DNA of 64,000 nucleotides from Streptococcus suis YS161 (GTDB taxonomy: Bacteria; Bacillota; Bacilli; Lactobacillales; Streptococcaceae), in the NCBI RefSeq assembly GCF_002760245.1, contig NZ_ASCA01000043.1:1-64000 (forward strand), in the 5' to 3' direction. Both the position numbers and the translations under genes were made by a program. Shown here in pieces: positions 1-7,275 of the stretch; positions within the stretch are counted from its first letter, which is position 1; every line of letters starts with the position of its first letter. The notes below the pieces were generated by a model that was given only the letters and a program-made list of their open reading frames with translations, did no database searches and had not been told where the DNA came from.

Positions 1-463
1 ACTTTAACATAAAGAAAAAGTAGTGACTACTCTCTCCCGTCGGAGATTTCCTCACTACTAATCTTAGTATGTTTATCTTGGTCGAGTTCTTTCCCACTCC
101 CCTTTTGGGGGTAAGTAAAAAATGCTAAGGGTGTACAGTTGTCGTATCTTCTATTCTAGCCCCTGCTTGACCGTACTTGGTATAACATATTACAATATAT
201 ATAAGAACCTGTGTTCACAGTTCATCGCTTCCATTGGAGTGTTTGAAGGTGGAGATAAGGAAAGGAGATTCCTGACAAATTAGGTGGTAGGCGAAAACTG
301 CCACAGGAGCTTTTTACTCGTCGAAGCAATAAAGTGAAACTAAATGATGATAGAGTCAAGTATTCCTTCAAAAAATTGCCTTGATGAGCAAAAACGATTT
401 CTTGCATAAGAACACTTTGTTTATGAATATAGGTTCTAAGATTTGTCCAAGAGAGGTTATTAT
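1..463. other. Non-coding / remnant stretch before first gene
   Basis: No intact gene is supported here. An imperfect stem (AGTAGTGA near 20 with TCACTACT near 52) and a CTCCCC-TTTT-GGGGG stem near 96-112 may be leftovers of a terminator of a gene outside the window. From about 252 to 384 one plus-strand frame stays open for roughly 40 codons and ends in a basic stretch (LGGRRKLPQELFTRR then SNKVKLNDDR); it begins after an in-frame stop and has no ATG. It may be the tail of a lost gene, at low confidence. Confidence 0.3.
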
Positions 464-973
464 ATGTTGAAATATATCCGTGCCCTTCCCCTTGTTATAG
501 TAGCGGGAGCGGTTGTCTACTTTGCTATTTTTATCTGTATTGATAATGGTGATTGGACCTACGTTGTGACTAGAGCGCTAGGGCTTAAGGAAGAACATGC
601 CAATAATGTTTCTTTGATTGTAATTGGTGCCCAATCACTTTTTCTAACTTCGGATTGGTTTTACAAGCGGATTCGTGCCTTTCTCAATCGTCGTTTGGAA
701 AAGGCCAAAGGGCTTAATCGGCAGATTTATCTGGGCTATAAGGCAGGGATTGAGTTTTTGATGGCGTTACCCAAACGAACTATTTTATTCACATTCTATC
801 TACTTTTAGTAGTTGCTGAAAGTGTTGGTCTGATTGAAAAAGCCAAGGACTATGCTGCGGTAATCATCTTCATAATTGCTGTTGACCGCGTAACCAAAAT
901 CTGGCCGGAGGAAAAGCGGAGGATGATTGAGTTTAGCCAGAAGATTAAGAAAGGGATTAAGAGTGTGGAGTAG
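464..973 (+). CDS. Hypothetical membrane protein, 169 aa
   Basis: I do not recognise this family. The ATG at 464 follows a GAGAGG ribosome binding site by about 7 nt, so it is preferred over a TTG 21 nt upstream. The protein starts with a hydrophobic helix (about residues 6-24), has a second apolar stretch (about 45-62, VSLIVIGAQSLFL), a third near 100-118 (TILFTFYLLLVVAE) and a fourth near 127-142. It ends in a basic tail (KIKKGIKSVE). A small integral membrane protein with a positively charged cytoplasmic C-terminus is the safest description. It appears monocistronic; the next gene begins 250 bp downstream with its own promoter. Confidence 0.6.
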   Translation: MLKYIRALPLVIVAGAVVYFAIFICIDNGDWTYVVTRALGLKEEHANNVSLIVIGAQSLFLTSDWFYKRIRAFLNRRLEKAKGLNRQIYLGYKAGIEFLMALPKRTILFTFYLLLVVAESVGLIEKAKDYAAVIIFIIAVDRVTKIWPEEKRRMIEFSQKIKKGIKSVE

Positions 974-1229
974 GGAGATTTGTTTGGGTATATTTATTCT
1001 TTGAAAATCTAATGCAGGTCTTCTTCTATTGAGAGAATGAACGGAACAGTGTGCTGTCTGTGTCTTACGGAAGGAATTCTAAGCAGTGGTATCGCCCTTG
1101 AGACAAGCTACACTGAAAATAAAGTATGGTGGAATAACACTTAAGTTTAATAATAAGCGAAGATGGACATATTTTGTCCATCTATTTTTATATACTTCTT
1201 ATTGAGAATATCAGAATAGAGGGGTAATG
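974..1229. other. Intergenic region with left palindrome
   Basis: The first 185 bp show no coding signal I can support. The last 70 bp carry the palindrome listed separately, a TATACT -10 candidate at 1191 and the ribosome binding site of the AAA+ gene. This last part is duplicated at 6774-6842. Confidence 0.5.
1161..1183. promoter_or_regulatory. Palindrome, candidate WYL-regulator operator 1
   Basis: AGATGGACA (1161-1169), a 5-nt spacer, then TGTCCATCT (1175-1183): a perfect 9-bp inverted repeat just upstream of a TATACT -10 candidate (1191-1196). The core GGACA-N5-TGTCC recurs at 4631-4645 and 6778-6792, always upstream of a gene of this cassette, next to which the WYL regulator is encoded. 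Operator function is inferred. Confidence 0.6.
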
Positions 1230-1519
1230 ATGAACTATTATCACATAAAACTAATGGGAGATGTACAGCAACTAGAGCGACCGAGTGAATCTTTCGCACA
1301 AGAAAATAATTGGATGTATTTTTTGAAGGAAAAAGAAGATTTATTTATTGTAACGGGAGCTGCAAATACAAAACGAGAAATAGCAAAAAAGGTTCAGTCA
1401 CTTTGGGAAGTGGATGTCTATTTAGATGGCTATTCTTCAATAACTGAGGATGATTTTATTGACAAAGTTGGCCGTGAACAGTTGGGAGAATTTGGTTATT
1501 TCTTATTGAAGCAATCAAA
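1161..1519 (+). repeat. 359-bp direct repeat, left copy
   Basis: This stretch, covering the palindrome, the promoter region and the first ~96 codons of the AAA+ gene, recurs at 6774-7132 with the same length and no gaps. By eye there are six mismatches. The two copies flank the whole WYL-regulated cassette in direct orientation, so homologous recombination between them could delete or amplify the intervening 5.6 kb. Confidence 0.92.
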
Positions 1520-3092
1520 GGAAAATAAGCAAGGTCTTACTCCGAATGCAGATGTGTTGTCAGAAAATATGAGTGGACTCAGCGACTTTAAAAATAGCAT
1601 TCAGCATCTTATAAACTATTTAGACTATCAATCAAACTATTTAGAATCGCATACGAAAGAGCCGTTTTTCTTAATTTTCAATGGTCAAAAAGGTAGTGGG
1701 CGAAAATATGCTCTCCAATATTTAGAACGCTTGTTCGACTTGCAAGCAGTTGATACTCATTGCAGTGAATACATTCTTCCCAAGACTGATGAAAAGCAAT
1801 TTCCAGTGATTTATGACTATTTTAAAGCAAGAGCTCGTCCTAAATTAGAACTTTTCGCTAATATCAATACAAAGAAGGAGAATAATATTTGTATTCTAAT
1901 TGCTCAATCGACTGAAGAAGCTAAAAAAATAGAAATGGAATTACAGGAGGAATACTATAATGTAAATAGAATCGAGTTTCCTCCTTATACAAATGACGAA
2001 CTGGTTGAAATTGCTATTCAACTATTAGCAAAAAGACGAATTAGTATAGACAAGAAAATTGTTAGGGAGTATGTAGAAAAGACTTCAAATCTCAACAACG
2101 CAAAAGATATTCGACGAATGGTTCAGAGAATCCATGAATATGCGGTGGCAACTAATTATTGTCAAGAAAATGGATTGATTGATCTTGGCCACTTTAGTTT
2201 GCAAAAGGAACAATCTAAAAGCAAATGTGGCCAAGCTGAGAAGAGGCTGAATCAAATGATTGGTCTTCAATCTGTCAAAAAATTAATCAGACAACAAGTT
2301 GCTTTTGAACAACTATCGAAACTGAGGAAAGAAAGAGGCTATCATGTTGAAGAAAGTAACGGGCACTTGTTATTCACAGGAAATCCAGGGACGGGTAAGA
2401 CAGAGATAGCTCGTCTTTATACAGAAATCCTGTATGAACATGGATTGATCGCAGAAAACAAGATAGTAGAGGTTGGAAGAGCAGATCTTATTGGGGAATT
2501 TGTTGGTCAAACAGCGCCAAAAATAAAAACGGTGTTTGATAGCGCAAGTGGCGGTGTATTGTTTATCGATGAAGCTTACAGTCTGATTCCACAGAGTGAA
2601 AGAGATTTTGCCAATGAAGCTATACCCACCATTATTCAAGAAATGGAAAATCGTCGCAATGAGGTAGTTGTTATTTTTGCCGGTTATAAAGATTTGATGC
2701 ACAATTTTATAGATACGAATCCGGGATTACAATCTAGAATTTCAAAAATCATTCATTTTGAAGATTATTCCGTGGATGAACTCTATGAAATTTTTAGAAT
2801 AATGTTGAGTAATAAGGGCTATTCCATTGAATCGAGCTGTGAGAGTGCATTGCGCTCGCACTTTTCGAGTCGTGTTAGAAATGAACATTTTGGTAATGGA
2901 CGCTATGTTCGTAAATTAATAGAAGCTATCTTGTATCAACAGGCGACTCGGGTAATGGAAAGGCTAGGTAATAGGGATTTGGATGAAACAGAGATGAATG
3001 TCGTAATAGAAGCTGATATTAAAAACGCCATTCAAGAATTATCAGAGTTGGAATCAACTCAACGGTTAATAGGTTTTGGATTACAGGGATAG
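1230..3092 (+). CDS. Tandem AAA+ ATPase, CbxX/CfqX-SpoVK type
   Basis: The C-terminal half is a canonical CbxX/CfqX-type AAA+ module: Walker A GNPGTGKT (about residues 383-390), Walker B VLFIDEAY (about 442-449), sensor and arginine region near GLQSRI, and a lid. A middle region (about 110-330) looks like a second AAA module whose P-loop is degenerate (GQKGSGRK, about 151), so probably only the C-terminal ring hydrolyses ATP. The first ~97 residues form a separate domain I do not recognise; it is duplicated as a free-standing ORF at 6843. I chose ATG 1230 because the duplicated copy starts at the equivalent ATG; ATG 1227 is adjacent. Relatives use ATP to remodel protein complexes (Rubisco activase, type VII EccA). 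The target here is unknown. It is first in an operon with the DnaA-like gene. Confidence 0.85.
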   Translation: MNYYHIKLMGDVQQLERPSESFAQENNWMYFLKEKEDLFIVTGAANTKREIAKKVQSLWEVDVYLDGYSSITEDDFIDKVGREQLGEFGYFLLKQSKENKQGLTPNADVLSENMSGLSDFKNSIQHLINYLDYQSNYLESHTKEPFFLIFNGQKGSGRKYALQYLERLFDLQAVDTHCSEYILPKTDEKQFPVIYDYFKARARPKLELFANINTKKENNICILIAQSTEEAKKIEMELQEEYYNVNRIEFPPYTNDELVEIAIQLLAKRRISIDKKIVREYVEKTSNLNNAKDIRRMVQRIHEYAVATNYCQENGLIDLGHFSLQKEQSKSKCGQAEKRLNQMIGLQSVKKLIRQQVAFEQLSKLRKERGYHVEESNGHLLFTGNPGTGKTEIARLYTEILYEHGLIAENKIVEVGRADLIGEFVGQTAPKIKTVFDSASGGVLFIDEAYSLIPQSERDFANEAIPTIIQEMENRRNEVVVIFAGYKDLMHNFIDTNPGLQSRISKIIHFEDYSVDELYEIFRIMLSNKGYSIESSCESALRSHFSSRVRNEHFGNGRYVRKLIEAILYQQATRVMERLGNRDLDETEMNVVIEADIKNAIQELSELESTQRLIGFGLQG

Positions 3093-3108
3093 AAAAAAGG
3101 AAATGTAT

Positions 3109-3639
3109 ATGAATAACAATGGTTTGAACGAAAACGCTGTATTTAATGATATGGAAATTTTAGAAATATTTATCGATTTGCTATACAGAAATTTGGACTC
3201 AGATACTAAGGTGAGAAGTTCTTTTGACAGCATCAATCGGGAAGTGAGTGATTTTTTTGGAATCCCGCAAAAGAGCTATATCGGACAACTTTTATACATT
3301 ATTTCAGATGTTGATCATATCAGAAGGAGCTTTGTTGACCACATAGAATTTTACTATCAAGAGATGAATAGGAAAGTGAAAAGAGTAGTCGGAGTCAGTC
3401 TGGCTATAGAAATAGTACAAAATGTTCATTTTCTAGAAGAATTTGATGTTGTGATGATTGAAAATATTGAAGAATTTTATAATAGTACCGATGCGATTCA
3501 GAAGAAGTTGGCAAGAATTTTGGAAAGTTATCTAGAAACAGGCGGAAAATTACTGGTAACTGGTTGCGAGTTTGATAATTCAAACGACTCATTAAGCAAG
3601 ATTCTCTACCAAGGAAATTTATTGAATTTGACTTGTTAA
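3109..3639 (+). CDS. DnaA/Hda-like protein without Walker A, 176 aa
   Basis: An AAAAAGG ribosome binding site (3094-3100) sits 8 nt before ATG 3109. The ATG at 3103 is too close and an upstream TTG lacks support. The centre (about residues 108-145) resembles the Walker B-sensor I part of DnaA/Hda ATPases: FDVVMIENIEEF, a helix, then GGKLLVTG. No Walker A motif precedes it and the protein ends soon after, so it is either a degenerate AAA+ partner or a truncated relative that does not bind ATP. It begins 16 nt after the AAA+ gene stops and precedes the WYL regulator, so co-transcription is likely. A regulatory or adaptor subunit for the AAA+ ring is my inference. Confidence 0.6.
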   Translation: MNNNGLNENAVFNDMEILEIFIDLLYRNLDSDTKVRSSFDSINREVSDFFGIPQKSYIGQLLYIISDVDHIRRSFVDHIEFYYQEMNRKVKRVVGVSLAIEIVQNVHFLEEFDVVMIENIEEFYNSTDAIQKKLARILESYLETGGKLLVTGCEFDNSNDSLSKILYQGNLLNLTC

Positions 3640-3672
3640 GAGTGGTATAATCTTGTTAGAATTGAGGCTTAT

Positions 3673-4623
3673 ATGAACGACCAGGAAAGATTACTTACTA
3701 TATTTTTACGTTTACAATCAGGAGCACATCTGAAAAAGTCACAGTTGGCAGATGAATTTGGAGTTAGTGAGAAGACTATTCAAAGAGATTTTGCTCTACT
3801 AGGAGGATTTATCGAAAGTCAGCCGATGATTGCAGCGGAGTTAGCCTATGATTCCAAGTACCATACTCGCTTCTTAAAAGGGAAGTCTCTTTTTAACAAA
3901 AAGGAAATTCTGACCATTTCTAAGATTTTACTAGAAAATCGTGCTTTGAATAAGGAAGAAAACAAGGCCGTTTTAGATAGCTTATTTGCTCTAGTATCGA
4001 AAGATGAGCAGAAAGAAATTTCTGCCATCATCGCTAGTGAACTATTAAACTATGCCCCGCTTTCAGATACTCAAAACAGAATCGATAAGATTTGGGAATG
4101 GTCAGAGGCCATTCGTAAGGAGTTGGTATTAGATATTCGCTACCAATCTCCCTACAATGTAGAAAAGAAACACACAGTTTTTCCTGTGTCACTCTACTAC
4201 GATAGTCATTACTTTTACCTTGTAGCTTATAATCTAAAACATTCATCCTATATGACTTTAAAGTTAGATAGGATTTTAGACTGGAAACTTTCGACTGAGA
4301 AGAAGCCAGCTATTTCTTATGGCAAAAAGTTTCGAGATGGTGAGGTACGGAATAAGCGCGTGGATTCTTTTATGGGACGGGAATTAACCATAAGAGTCAG
4401 ATTTTGCTACGATCCAACCATTGTCTTGGATCAATTTCCGACAGCAAAGATTATCGAAATCAACTCCGAAGGCAACATCATTGAATTTGTAAGTCAAGAT
4501 ACACCAGGCTTAAAACGTTGGTTGCTGAGTCAGGCAGATGCCCTAACTGTACTTTCTCCGAGTTCGCTTGTAGAAGATATGAAACATTTTCTCAAAAATA
4601 TGCAAGAAAACTATAAAAATTAG
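3673..4623 (+). CDS. HTH-WYL transcriptional regulator
   Basis: The N-terminus (residues about 3-52) is a DeoR/HTH_11-type winged helix (QLADEFGVSEKTIQRDFALL). It is followed by a linker and a WYL domain at about 128-230, including PVSLYYDSHYFYLVAYN and the conserved LKLDRI, then a WCX-like C-terminal segment. WYL proteins sense ligands, often nucleotides or nucleic acid, and commonly control phage-defence islands and DNA-repair genes. The gene begins 33 nt after the DnaA-like gene. A palindrome with core GGACA-N5-TGTCC directly follows its stop and also precedes the AAA+ gene, which makes it the obvious candidate to bind these sites and coordinate both halves of the cassette. Confidence 0.88.
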   Translation: MNDQERLLTIFLRLQSGAHLKKSQLADEFGVSEKTIQRDFALLGGFIESQPMIAAELAYDSKYHTRFLKGKSLFNKKEILTISKILLENRALNKEENKAVLDSLFALVSKDEQKEISAIIASELLNYAPLSDTQNRIDKIWEWSEAIRKELVLDIRYQSPYNVEKKHTVFPVSLYYDSHYFYLVAYNLKHSSYMTLKLDRILDWKLSTEKKPAISYGKKFRDGEVRNKRVDSFMGRELTIRVRFCYDPTIVLDQFPTAKIIEINSEGNIIEFVSQDTPGLKRWLLSQADALTVLSPSSLVEDMKHFLKNMQENYKN

Positions 4624-4630
4624 ATATAGG

Positions 4631-4645
4631 GGACACTATTTGTCC
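4631..4645. promoter_or_regulatory. Palindrome, candidate WYL-regulator operator 2
   Basis: GGACA-CTATT-TGTCC lies 7 nt after the WYL gene stop and ahead of the second gene group (4708-6570). It shares arms and 5-nt spacing with operators 1 and 3, but the outer bases are less symmetric. A TAGAAT -10 candidate begins at 4656. Confidence 0.55.
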
Positions 4646-4707
4646 ACCCTGTGTATTAGAATGGATGTATCAGTACTATAACTCTTGATTGAAAGGAGGG
4701 GAAGTAT

Positions 4708-4833
4708 ATGCAAGAATGGATTGTGGTAGATCAATTTGGAAATACGATTGCAGGACCGTTTTACGATAAAACAGCTGCGGAAATGCATGCGAAAATGATT
4801 CCGAATGCAACAGTTGTGTTGAAGAACAAATAG
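4708..4833 (+). CDS. Small conserved-looking protein, 41 aa
   Basis: A very strong ribosome binding site (AAAGGAGGG, 4692-4700) precedes the ATG, and the frame reads 41 codons to TAG. The product starts MQEWIVVDQFGN and contains AGPFYDKTAAEMHAKMIPNA, a compact beta-beta-alpha pattern with no signal peptide or membrane helix. I do not recognise the family. Placed first behind palindrome 2 and 32 nt before the nuclease-like gene, it is probably translated together with it. An antitoxin or adaptor role is possible but not shown by the sequence. Confidence 0.6.
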   Translation: MQEWIVVDQFGNTIAGPFYDKTAAEMHAKMIPNATVVLKNK

Positions 4834-4865
4834 ATTGTAAGGACAGGAATGGAGCTAGTAAGAAT

Positions 4866-5759
4866 TTGGAATACGTAGCAAGAATTAATTTGAAAACAGG
4901 TACAGAATTTCGTAATGAGTTGATTGACTTTTGTCTAAAATCAGACGAGCAATTTCTTGCGATTGGCTGGAGTCGTATTTATGGAGAAAATAAATCGCTA
5001 ACCTTTTATGAATACTATGATCGTATTCGTCAAGAGTCGAGTAAAGTGAATACTGTCCTGAATATTTTTAAGGACGCTGTCCTTGATGATTTATTCTGGA
5101 CACGTGACTTAGATGGCAATTACTGGATTTGTCGGGTAACAGGTCCTGTGGTGATGAAGCGAGACCACCGTTTAGATTATGGGGCGTTGTTACCCGTCAA
5201 AGCCTTTAAAATTGGGACACAAGTTCCTGGACAGATAAAAGCTGCGTTCAACAGAGCTAACGCAGGAACGGCACAAAGAATTCGAGAATCAGTCATTCTC
5301 GAGTATTCTAAAGCCGTCTATAATGAATTCTCTAATGAAAACTATTATGAGATTTCACACTTAGAAGGAAATCTACTGGACAACTTACCTGATTTTGACT
5401 TGGAAGAATTAGTGATAGCTTTTATCCAAATCAAGTATAATTACTATGTTTTATCCAATTCAATCGCTCGAAAATCTACAACTATTAAGGTCGAGTGTGA
5501 ATTCCTTTCTCGAAATACAGATCAACCTAAAAAAGCAATTGTTCAGGTAAAGGGGAAAAAAGCAACACCACTGGATGCCCTGCAATTTACTGACTTTTTA
5601 CAGGATGGGTACGAGGTGTTTCTACATGCTCCGATAATTGTAAATTCAGAGAATTTGAACAATCTCATTGTTATTACACCAGGTGAGCTATTGGAGTTTT
5701 ATCATCAGTATAAGGCAGTCTTGCCTGCTTCTATAACACAGTGGGAAAAATTGTATTAA
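4866..5759 (+). CDS. Putative PD-(D/E)XK (Mrr-like) restriction nuclease
   Basis: The C-terminal third matches the layout of Mrr-type restriction folds: a helix (ELVIAFIQIKYNYYVLSN), a strand with the acidic residue (KVECEF, about 208-213), then a strand ending in Q-x-K (AIVQVKGKK, Q227/K229), and a Rossmann-like helix-strand. Mrr relatives use QxK in place of ExK. The N-terminal ~130 residues (FLAIGWSRI; DDLFWTRDLDGNYWICRV) look like a small beta-barrel recognition domain, possibly PUA/EVE-like, as seen in modification-dependent enzymes. The start is the TTG at 4866 behind GGAG (4851-4854); no in-frame ATG exists nearby. Nuclease activity is inferred from motif order only. The neighbouring AAA+ and WYL genes suggest a defence role. 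Confidence 0.55.
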   Translation: MEYVARINLKTGTEFRNELIDFCLKSDEQFLAIGWSRIYGENKSLTFYEYYDRIRQESSKVNTVLNIFKDAVLDDLFWTRDLDGNYWICRVTGPVVMKRDHRLDYGALLPVKAFKIGTQVPGQIKAAFNRANAGTAQRIRESVILEYSKAVYNEFSNENYYEISHLEGNLLDNLPDFDLEELVIAFIQIKYNYYVLSNSIARKSTTIKVECEFLSRNTDQPKKAIVQVKGKKATPLDALQFTDFLQDGYEVFLHAPIIVNSENLNNLIVITPGELLEFYHQYKAVLPASITQWEKLY

Positions 5760-5826
5760 TGGATTTAACGGTATATGAGTACTGGAAATCAATCAGCTCA
5801 TAAAAAGTACAGATAAGGGAGAGGGT

Positions 5827-6570
5827 ATGAGGCTACTTTATAAAACAGAACGAAGAAAAAGTACCAAGTATGAAAGTTTCCAAAATGAATATTACCAAAA
5901 CGGAAATATAGTTGAAAGATATACAACTACTTGGACAAAAATTCCTGGTCGTCTTGAAAGAGACGAAACAAGAACGAAGGAAATACGAAGTTTAAGTGGT
6001 TCATGGGAGATTGATGACCCACGTTTGCCACAATGGCTCAAAAAGTATATCGTTGTTGATTCGGATTCAGAATTGTCAACTGAAGAATATATTGTGGAAC
6101 TTAAAGAAAAAGGATTTCGAGTTTATTTGTGGGGAGATGGTCATCTAATCGTTTTTAAAAATCGAATGGTCAAAATTTTACTTGAAACTATTTGGATGGA
6201 TATGGTTCCGCTTATTAAGCTATACTATGGTAAGAAAAATACTACTGAAAGACTATTGACTACTTTTGAGAATGATTGGCTAAGTCAAAAAGTTACCTAT
6301 CAGCAACTCATAGATAGAAAAGAGGAAATAAATCAGGAAAAGAAACAGAATGTATATGATAGAGCTTACCAAAGATTCTATGATATGGACTATGATTGTG
6401 AGACGTCAATAAGTCAACTCATCAAACTGTTGAAGAAGCTTGTTTCAATATCAAAAAAGAGCCATAAAGAATTCTATAGCAATCTACTCGAACAAGTTCA
6501 ACAAACTGAACCGAGTCGCGAAAGTTATGCGAGATTCATGGCTACTATTTTCAAGTATAAATCACAATAA
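5827..6570 (+). CDS. Hypothetical protein, 247 aa
   Basis: I do not recognise this family. The ATG follows GGGAGAGGGT. The N-terminus is rich in K, R, T and Y (LLYKTERRKSTKYESF), the middle has an alternating beta pattern around GFRVYLWGDGHLIVF (about 98-112), and the C-terminal 80 residues are predicted coiled helix (ISQLIKLLKKLVSISKK). It is soluble, with no signal peptide. It lies 67 nt after the nuclease-like gene and is the last intact gene between the two 359-bp repeats, so it is probably part of the same cassette. No enzymatic motif is visible. Confidence 0.6.
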   Translation: MRLLYKTERRKSTKYESFQNEYYQNGNIVERYTTTWTKIPGRLERDETRTKEIRSLSGSWEIDDPRLPQWLKKYIVVDSDSELSTEEYIVELKEKGFRVYLWGDGHLIVFKNRMVKILLETIWMDMVPLIKLYYGKKNTTERLLTTFENDWLSQKVTYQQLIDRKEEINQEKKQNVYDRAYQRFYDMDYDCETSISQLIKLLKKLVSISKKSHKEFYSNLLEQVQQTEPSRESYARFMATIFKYKSQ

Positions 6571-6595
6571 GTTCTTACAGAATAACATTGTATAA

Positions 6596-6709
6596 GACTA
6601 CGCCCACTTTGACATCTACCGCCTCAAAGACGGAAAAATTGTCGAGCACTGGGACAACAAGGAAGTCATGCCAGACAAAAAAGACTTGACGAATTTAGGG
6701 AAGTTTTAA
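6596..6709 (+). pseudogene. C-terminal remnant of SnoaL/NTF2-like protein
   Basis: The frame reads DYAHFDIYRLKDGKIVEHWD, then about 17 more residues to TAA at 6707-6709. This is the typical last part of SnoaL-like / nuclear transport factor 2-fold proteins. No start codon or upstream domain remains, because the preceding sequence belongs to the 247-aa gene. It marks the junction where the cassette meets older chromosomal sequence and is followed by its own terminator. Confidence 0.6.
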
Positions 6710-6719
6710 GAGAAAAAAG

Positions 6720-6756
6720 AGGAGCAGGCAGAAATTTTCTGTCTGTTTTCTTATTT
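6720..6756 (+). terminator. Rho-independent terminator of the SnoaL-like remnant
   Basis: The stem CAGGCAGAAA / TTTTCTGTCTG (with G-U pairing) is followed by TTTTCTTATTTT, about 15 nt after the remnant stop. Confidence 0.6.
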
Positions 6757-6773
6757 TGAGAAACAAATTAAAT

Positions 6774-6796
6774 AGATGGACATATTCTGTCCATCT
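6774..6796. promoter_or_regulatory. Palindrome, candidate WYL-regulator operator 3
   Basis: AGATGGACA (6774-6782), a 5-nt spacer, TGTCCATCT (6788-6796). It is identical to operator 1 apart from one spacer base and sits upstream of the truncated AAA+ copy. Confidence 0.55.
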
Positions 6797-7132
6797 ATTT
6801 TTATATACTTCTTATTGAGAATATCAGAATAGAGGGGTAAAGATGAACTATTATCACATAAAACTAATTGGAGACGTACAGCAACTAGAGCGACCGAGTG
6901 AATCTTTCGCACAAGAAAATAATTGGATGTATTTTTTGAAGGAAAAAGAAGATTTATTTATTGTAACGGGAGCTGCAAATACAAAACGAGAAATAGCAAA
7001 AAAGGTTCAGTCACTTTGGGAAGTGGATGTCTATTTAGATGGCTATTCTTCAATAACTGAAGATGATTTTATTGACAAAGTTGGACGTGAACAGTTGGGA
7101 GAATTTGGTTATTTCTTATTGAAGCAATCAAA
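6774..7132 (+). repeat. 359-bp direct repeat, right copy
   Basis: This is a near-identical copy of 1161-1519, including the palindrome, -10 region, ribosome binding site and the first 97 codons of the AAA+ gene. The similarity ends abruptly after GCAATCAAA at 7132. Confidence 0.92.
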
Positions 7133-7142
7133 CTCTTTTTGA
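6843..7142 (+). pseudogene. Truncated duplicate of AAA+ N-terminal domain
   Basis: Ninety-nine codons repeat the first ~97 residues of the AAA+ gene at 1230 with one visible replacement near the start (LMGD to LIGD), then run into unrelated sequence (NSF, stop). Promoter, palindrome and ribosome binding site are duplicated too, so a free-standing N-terminal domain could be made. It may be a recombination scar or a functional decoy or inhibitor subunit. The very low divergence indicates a recent duplication or ongoing gene conversion. Confidence 0.75.
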
Positions 7143-7173
7143 TGATTTTTAGTTCATATATATAAAAAATAAA

Positions 7174-7205
7174 AGCAATATATGAACTAAGGTTCATATA
7201 TTGCT
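7174..7205. promoter_or_regulatory. Perfect 14-bp inverted repeat, TetR operator candidate
   Basis: AGCAATATATGAAC, loop TAAG, then GTTCATATATTGCT. The half-site motif GTTCAT/ATGAAC also occurs at 7152-7157 and in the overlapping promoter palindrome at 7221-7238. The arrangement suggests several binding sites for the TetR protein encoded just downstream. There is no T-run, so it is not a standard terminator. Confidence 0.6.
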
Positions 7206-7238
7206 TGACAAGAAATTATAAATGAACTATAATTCATT
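7205..7238 (+). promoter_or_regulatory. Consensus promoter overlapped by palindrome
   Basis: TTGACA (7205-7210), a 17-nt spacer, TATAAT (7228-7233): a perfect sigma-A promoter. The palindrome AATGAA-CTATAA-TTCATT (7221-7238) covers the -10 element, so a bound repressor would block RNA polymerase. Autorepression of the tetR-ABC operon is inferred. Confidence 0.8.
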
Positions 7239-7275
7239 TATATATAAGATTTAAAATTATTTTGAGGTAATAACT

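Noticed and set aside
7174-7205. 14-bp hairpin as a terminator of the truncated AAA+ copy
   Set aside because: It is followed by CTTGACA rather than a T-run and forms part of an operator-rich promoter; a minor terminating effect cannot be excluded.
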